Positions 58,816-64,000 of a stretch of DNA of 64,000 bases are shown here, in pieces; the first letter of the stretch is position 1, and the number at the start of each line of letters is the position of its first letter. The position numbers were made by a program, and so were the translations under genes. Location of the stretch: contig CM033394.1 in the NCBI GenBank assembly GCA_019426215.1, positions 42,902,423 to 42,966,422 on the forward strand, written 5' to 3'. The notes beneath the pieces were generated by a model. It ran no database searches, was not told the DNA's origin, and was given only the letters and a program-made list of their open reading frames with translations. Origin of the DNA: Buddleja alternifolia (lineage: Eukaryota > Streptophyta > Magnoliopsida > Lamiales > Scrophulariaceae).

Positions 58816-60012
58816 ATTGCGGGAAGAAATAAACTTACCCTGAGAGCTCGGCTCAGTAGCAATGTCTTGAGCGCTTGGCTCAACAGTCTCAGTCTCTTCA
58901 GGAACAGGAGCAGCTTGACGCTTGCTTGTCCTGGAACGCTTGAAGATCTTCTTGACGTTGACTCCTTCAACGGGCTTCAGCGATTGGGCTGGAGGAGCAG
59001 CGATTGGTTCTTCGAAATCAATCTGTTTGATGATTCTTTCCAATTTCCTCCGCCTAACTAGAGGGATCTTGTTCTCCTCATCTTCATCGATTTCCTCATC
59101 GTCCTTGTGAGGAGATGGAATAGCTTGAGTCTTGGGCTTTCTGGGAGCCCTCTTCTTTGTATCAGTCAGACGCTTCATGTCTTCTTCTTGAGCTGGACGC
59201 TCAACTTTTTCGTCTGACGCTTCGCGTATAACTTGACGCTCAGACAAAGGTCTTGCAGCACCTCTTACTCTGGGTGGGTGGAAGAGATTGCTGATGATCC
59301 TCTTCCCATAAAACTTTGACTTGGCAAGAGCAATCCCAGCAAAGCTAACACATTCTGCTCTAAAGAGCAAGTTGCTGAGAATTACACCATATGGTTTGTT
59401 CGAGATGCATAGGCAGTCTCTGAATCTGCTGAAAACATATTCGCTCCAATTGATCTTGATATTCAGGAGTATACCAGTCATCGTCTGGAGCTGCATTAGG
59501 TTCACTTTGTCAAAAATACCCACTCTGCATTCAATGAACTTACTGCAGAAGTCAGCCAATAGCCTGTATCGGGATACAATATCCTTCTTCTCAAAGTGAG
59601 ACTTGTAAGGGACATTGTCATAGGCACTGATCTTTGTCCATGCTTCTTCAATTTGTTCAGCAGTAACGGAGTCCAATGCTCCACCCTGATTAGGTAGCTT
59701 GAAGTTCTGGGCAATGGTGTCAGTAGAGAGGATGAATTCTTTGGAGTCCTTTTTGGATAGAGAAAAGAGGCAGGAGATAGACTTTTTGTCCTCTAAGAGT
59801 TTAGCATTTTTCCAGAAGAATTCAACTTCAACAGGAAAGAGATAGGAGTATTTAGTGAAGAAGGTGATCAGTCCAGACTCAGAAACAGAGTCCATTATCT
59901 CAGTTAGATCAACCTGAGTCTGTTCATACAAAAGTTTCCAGTCCACTACAAGGCCTTCAGTGACCGTGATGGTGGGCTCAGCAGAAGTAGCAGTAGATTT
60001 CTTGGGTGCCAT
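58816..60012 (-). CDS. Extra ORF downstream of Sirevirus pol, unknown function
   Basis: ATG at 60012 (MAPKKSTATSAEPTITV). Open for about 398 retroelement codons and then 10 more into the receptor-kinase fragment. The N-terminal half is globular (GLITFFTKYSYLFPVEVEFF, QTMTGILLNIKINWSEYVFS, with repeated aromatic and charged residues). The C-terminal half is low-complexity, rich in K/E/R/P with basic runs (KKRAPRKPKTQ, RRRKLERIIKQ, KKIFKRSRTSKRQ). No signal peptide or clear membrane span, so a classical envelope glycoprotein is unlikely. It resembles the 'putative plant transposon protein' type carried by some plant retroelements. The 3' end is cut by the junction at 58816. Confidence 0.6.
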
Positions 60013-60825
60013 TTAATTTTGTGAAGGAGATGAACAAAGATTGCTTTGAAAGAGAAAGATTGAGTAATTTTGCAGAGAGTAAAAATGAATAATTCTTCTG
60101 CAAGAATTGTGTTTTAAATGACACAGTAGGATAATTTTGAAACTTGTGTTCTCTCACCTCAGTAAGATGTAGACACATGTAAAGTTATTAAATCTCAGCC
60201 ATGAATATTTTTAACTACGGACGCAAATTTTGTGCAAGAGAGAGAAGTTACATGTGGTAACTCCCATATATAAAGATTTGACGTCCGAGTTAAAGTTTTA
60301 AAACGTTTGGGATTTTCAGAGTGTAACGCACGCGCCTGATGATACACTGACACGTACACAAACACATGCTATCTCTGAACTGTCATTTTGAAAAGTGTTT
60401 GATTACCCGCCAGTTTGATGTGATAGAAGCTTGTAGATAGAGTACAAAATAGACTTTTGAGTCTAGCCACTACTTCAAGAAGCGTGTAAAATTTATGTAT
60501 GAATTTTATAAACAATTTTATATTAAGTGTTGAATGGAATAAGTTCAACGCTTAACATATACCACTTGCAGGATTTATGTTGACGCTTGAGATCAAAACC
60601 TTTTTATGTTTGAGCGTCCAACATATTGTGCATAAATAATACTGAGCGTTGATGATCTATGCATATGTAAATTTTTTATCATTAACGCTTGCAGATATGT
60701 TCAAGTCCAATTTTAAGGTTCCCCTAAATTTGATGACTTGTAACAACTTTTTCAAAAATCTTTTAGACACAAATAAAGTGGATTCCCCCTAAATTATATG
60801 TCTAATAAAATATAATGCATGATGA
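60013..60825 (-). other. Interval between Sirevirus pol and the extra ORF
   Basis: Non-coding, about 810 bp. Repeats AACGCTT/TGAGCGTT phrases (60540-60700) of the type also frequent inside pol and the extra ORF. A spliced or internal-promoter leader for the extra ORF could lie here, but no signal is decisive. Confidence 0.4.
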
Positions 60826-63800
60826 TTAAGCGTTTAAATCAATCATACCTAGTTCACTTCTCAAAGTAAGAAAGCGTTGTTCGATGAGCGCTTTGGTAAA
60901 GATATCTGCCAGTTGTTTGTCAGTTCCAATAAAGTGCATGGAAATATCTTTCTTTTGAACATGGTCACGAAGAAAATGGTATCTTTTGTCAATATGTTTG
61001 GTTCTGGAATGAAGAACGGGGTTCTGAGTCATGGCTAGGGCGCTTTGGTTATCACAATGAATGGGGGTTGGACCTAGGATTATTCCATAATCTCTAAGTT
61101 GTTGCTTCATCCATAACACTTGTGTACAACAACTTCCTGCAGCTACTTACTCGGCTTCAGCTGTAGAGGTAGCTATTGATTGTTGTTTCTTACTATGCCA
61201 TAAGACTAACCTATCACCTAGAAATCGACATGTACCACTAGTACTCTTTCGATCTATCTTGCAACCTGCAAAATCTGCATCTGAGTAGCCAATTAGTTCA
61301 AAAGGAGAATCCCTATGATACCATAAGCCCACATTTTGTGTGCCTTTTAGGTATTTAAGGATCTTCTTGGCAGCAATTAAGTGTGACTCTTTAGGATCAA
61401 CTTGAAAGCGTGCACACATGCATACCGAAAACATAATATAAGGTCTACTAGCAGTAAGATAAAGAAGTGATCTAATGATATCTCTATAGTTAGTGATATC
61501 AACTTTCTTCCCACTTTCATCTTTATCTAACTTAAGTGTTTGGCTCATTGGAATTTTTTAAAATGATGCATTTTCCATACCAAATTTCTTAATCATATCA
61601 CGTGTATATTTAGCTTGATTAATAAATATGTCATCAGGGAGTTGTTTAACTTGTAATCCTAAGAAGAAAGTTAATTCACCCATCATGCTCATTTCAAATT
61701 GTTCTTGCATCATTTTCAAAAATTTCTCACACAGACGCTTATCAGTAGAACCAAATATAATATCATCAACATAAATTTGGACTAAGAGAATATCTTCATC
61801 ATTGGTAATTTTAAATAACGTTGTATCAACGCTGCCTTTGGAAAAGCCTTTACCAATAAGGAAAATAGAGAGAGTGTCATACCATGCTCTGGGTACTTGC
61901 TTAAGCCGATAAAGTGCTTTATCTAGCTTGTAAACCATACCATTACCATGGCTGTTGATGAATCCTGGTGGTTGCTCCACATATACTTCTTCTTTGAGTT
62001 TACCATTAAGGAAGGCACTCTTCACGTCCATTTGATAAACAGTAAACTTGTTGAAAGCTGCATACGCTAGAAACATGCGGATTGCTTCAAGACGGGCGAC
62101 AGGAGCATATGTCTCATCAAAATCAATACCCTCTTCTTGGCAATAACCTTGAGCAACAAGTCTGGCCTTGTTTCTTATCACAATGTCATTCACATCCATC
62201 TTGTTTCTATATACCCATCTAGTTCCAATGACTCCTTGGTGAGTTGGTCTTGGTACTAGCATCCAAACCTTACTACGCTCAAACGGATTAAGCTCTTCTT
62301 GCATGGCTTCAATCCAACTAGGATCACATAACGCTTCATCCACTTTCTTAGGTTCCATTTGAGATAAAAAGCTTGCGAACATGGCCTCATTGAATGTAGC
62401 GGCTCTAGTCCTAACAGGAACTTCAATGTCTTCAATAATCTGCTCAGATGGATGATCACGTAGCCATAGTCTATCAGGTTGGAAAGGGTTAAGAGGTTGA
62501 ACAGGCGCTTGATTCACTTGCTCAGACGCTTGATTCTCCTCTTGCGTAGGCGCTTCAAGTTCACAGACTCTTCTTTGCTCTTGATGATCACTCCCTTCAT
62601 GATCATCAGCATATCTTACATTATTATCCAAAGTAACCCCACGAGTAATCTTAGGAGGTGGCACTAAGATCTCATCATCGTCGTCGCTATCATCTTCAAT
62701 GGTAATCTTAGACGTTTGATGACACAAATCTTCAACTCCTACATCATTCTCATTAACCTTACTCAGTTCTTGGTTAGCATCATCAAAAATAACATGAACA
62801 GATTCCTCAATCTTCGATTTGATCTTGTTTAGGATGCGAAAATTCTTTCCATTCTTGGCGTAGCCTAGAAATATTCTCTCATCCATTTTAGGATCAAATG
62901 TCTTTAGGCTTTGGGATCCATTATTATGGATAAAACATTTAGAACCAAAGACGTGAAAGTATGAAACATTTGGCTTACGTCCCTTCCATAGTTCTTATGG
63001 AGTTTTCCCATGCTGTTTGTTGATCACGCACCGGTTTTGAATGTAGCAAGCAGTGTTGATCGCTTCGGCCCAAAACCTAGGAGCAAGCTTGGACTTCGCT
63101 AAGATTGTCCTAGCAGCTTCCTTGAGCGTTCTGTTCCAGTGCTCAGCAACACCATTTTGTTGGGGAGTTCTGGGAGCTGAATACTCATGATGTATTTCAT
63201 TCTCTGCACAAGACTTCTCAACAATCTTATTAGTAAACTCAGTACCGTGATCGCTTCTTATTCGTGCAACCTTAAGATTTTTCAATGTTTGAAGTTGCCG
63301 AATAAGCGTTGTTAACTTGTCACATGTCTCATCTTTGGATGACAAAAATTCCACCCATGTATATCGAAAGAAATCATCTACTATCACCAACGTATACTTT
63401 TTACCGCTCACACTGATCATTTGAATAGGTCCAAACAGATCCATGTGAAGTAGTTCAAGTATTCTAGAGGTAGATAGATGAGGTTTTCTCTTAAAAGATG
63501 ATTTAACTTGTTTTCCCATTTGACAAATGTCACAAAGGCGATCTTTATGAAATGGTCCATTTGGTAATCCCTCTACAAGATTTTGATTTATAAGCTGAGA
63601 GATTGTCTTAAAGTTGAGATGATTCATTTTTCTATGCCATAACCAACCCGTTTTAGATTCACTTTTAGCAACAAAACATGTTGGGTTGTTATCAATTGTT
63701 GAACCCCAATCTATCAAATACACATTATTTGTTCTTTTACCTTTTAGTTTAGTAGATTTAGTCTTAGCATCATTTATATAGCAACAGTCGCTTGAGAATT

Positions 63801-63984
63801 TGACTTCAAAGCCTTTATCACAAAATTGACTTATGCTTAGTAAATTATGCTTCAAACCCTCAACAAAATAAACATCACTTATCATGATGTTCCCCCTATG
63901 CACAGTACCTATACCTTTGGTTTTACATTTGGAGTTGTCACCAAATACAACCTGAGGACCATTGGCAGCTCGATAGTTGATCAA
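60826..63984 (-). pseudogene. Sirevirus pol, one frame, three nonsense codons
   Basis: gag-pre-integrase and integrase core (HMDLFGP, RSDHGTEFTN, PQQNGVAEHWNRTL carrying the D-D-E residues) at 62995-63984. Integrase C-terminal region with the FLGY motif and RT ([31 protein letters not shown]) at 61558-62886. RT tail and RNase H at 61147-61548 and 60826-61119 (YSDADFAG, STAEAE, ADIFTKAL). All four pieces are in the same frame, separated by stops at 62995-62997, 61558-61560 and 61147-61149. The first and third stand at conserved Tyr positions. Only single substitutions break the frame, so this copy died recently or is mis-sequenced at these sites. Confidence 0.85.
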
Positions 63985-64000
63985 AAGATCCTTGGAGCCT

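Larger units (their letters stand above)
58816..64000 (-). mobile_element. Sirevirus-type Copia retrotransposon with extra 3' ORF (both ends missing)
   Basis: Minus-strand pol (63984 down to 60826) has the Sirevirus signature: GWLWHRKMNHLNFKTI, LLHMDLFGPI, QQKSIATSTAEAE-type RNase H and a CDNQSALAMTQNPVLHSRTK block. An extra ORF (60012-58816) follows about 810 bp downstream of pol, as in Sireviruses with an envelope-like or additional ORF. The 5' end runs off the window. The 3' end is truncated inside the extra ORF at the receptor-kinase fragment, so no LTR is present. Confidence 0.85.

Noticed and set aside
58867..59599. Plus-strand ORFs opposite the Sirevirus extra ORF
   Set aside because: Antisense shadows of an ORF more than 390 codons long.
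1..64000. Defence system, CRISPR array, biosynthetic cluster or organellar insert
   Set aside because: Looked for repeats with regular spacers, clustered enzymes and plastid or mitochondrial gene blocks; none seen. RPL15 has introns and a transit peptide, so it is nuclear.

Overview
The window is nuclear DNA of a eudicot plant. It is AT-rich, has intron-containing host genes, and contains a nuclear gene for a chloroplast ribosomal protein, plant-specific F-box/FBD and LRK10-type receptor-kinase sequences, and many Ty1/Copia and Ty3/Gypsy retroelements. The flavour of the retroelements suggests an asterid, but I cannot prove that. No bacterial operon, CRISPR array, rRNA gene or functional tRNA gene is visible. 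Exon borders are read by eye from GT/AG sites and family knowledge.

Layout. 1-4.15 kb: 5' part of a decayed Tork/TNT-type Copia element (minus strand; 3' end beyond the window). 4.15-7.3 kb: AT-rich spacer. 7309-12920: complete but coding-dead Copia element with 279-bp LTRs and a 5-bp target duplication. 13.86-20.1 kb: a tandem host duplication whose second copy is split by a 5.8-kb PIF/Harbinger-like DNA transposon (14209-20041), which carries a broken Myb/SANT ORF pair and a broken multi-exon F-box/FBD gene. 20-22.5 kb: spacer with a degenerate tandem array. 22.49-24.87 kb: a conserved plant gene of unknown function, 184 aa, three coding exons, minus strand. 24.9-39.1 kb: gene-free, AT-rich, with several MITEs and tandem repeats. 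39.09-43.11 kb: nuclear gene for plastid ribosomal protein L15, four exons, minus strand. 44.0-47.3 kb: a 10-N gap, an inverted LTR piece and a collapsed Gypsy element whose gag is joined to the last part of pol.

47.7-53.9 kb: remains of an LRK10-like receptor-kinase gene. The extracellular exon and the last part of the kinase tail survive, separated by a 5-kb Copia element (48233-53200) and another LTR (to 53771). 54.1 kb: a tRNA-derived SINE. 55992-58574: a 2.6-kb Copia element with one open gag-protease ORF and no integrase, RT or RNase H. 58.6 kb: a second LRK10-like fragment, cut off by a Sirevirus-type Copia element (58816 to window end) that has an extra ORF downstream of pol.

Only two loci look like working host genes: the unknown gene at 22.5-24.9 kb and RPL15. 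They do not form a pathway. The biology of the window is transposon-driven: nested insertion, likely trans-mobilisation of defective elements, gene capture and receptor-kinase decay. The best candidates for something under-described are the Harbinger-like element carrying an F-box gene, the gag-protease-only Copia element, the family-specific GC palindrome blocks in its LTR relatives, and the extra ORF of the Sirevirus.
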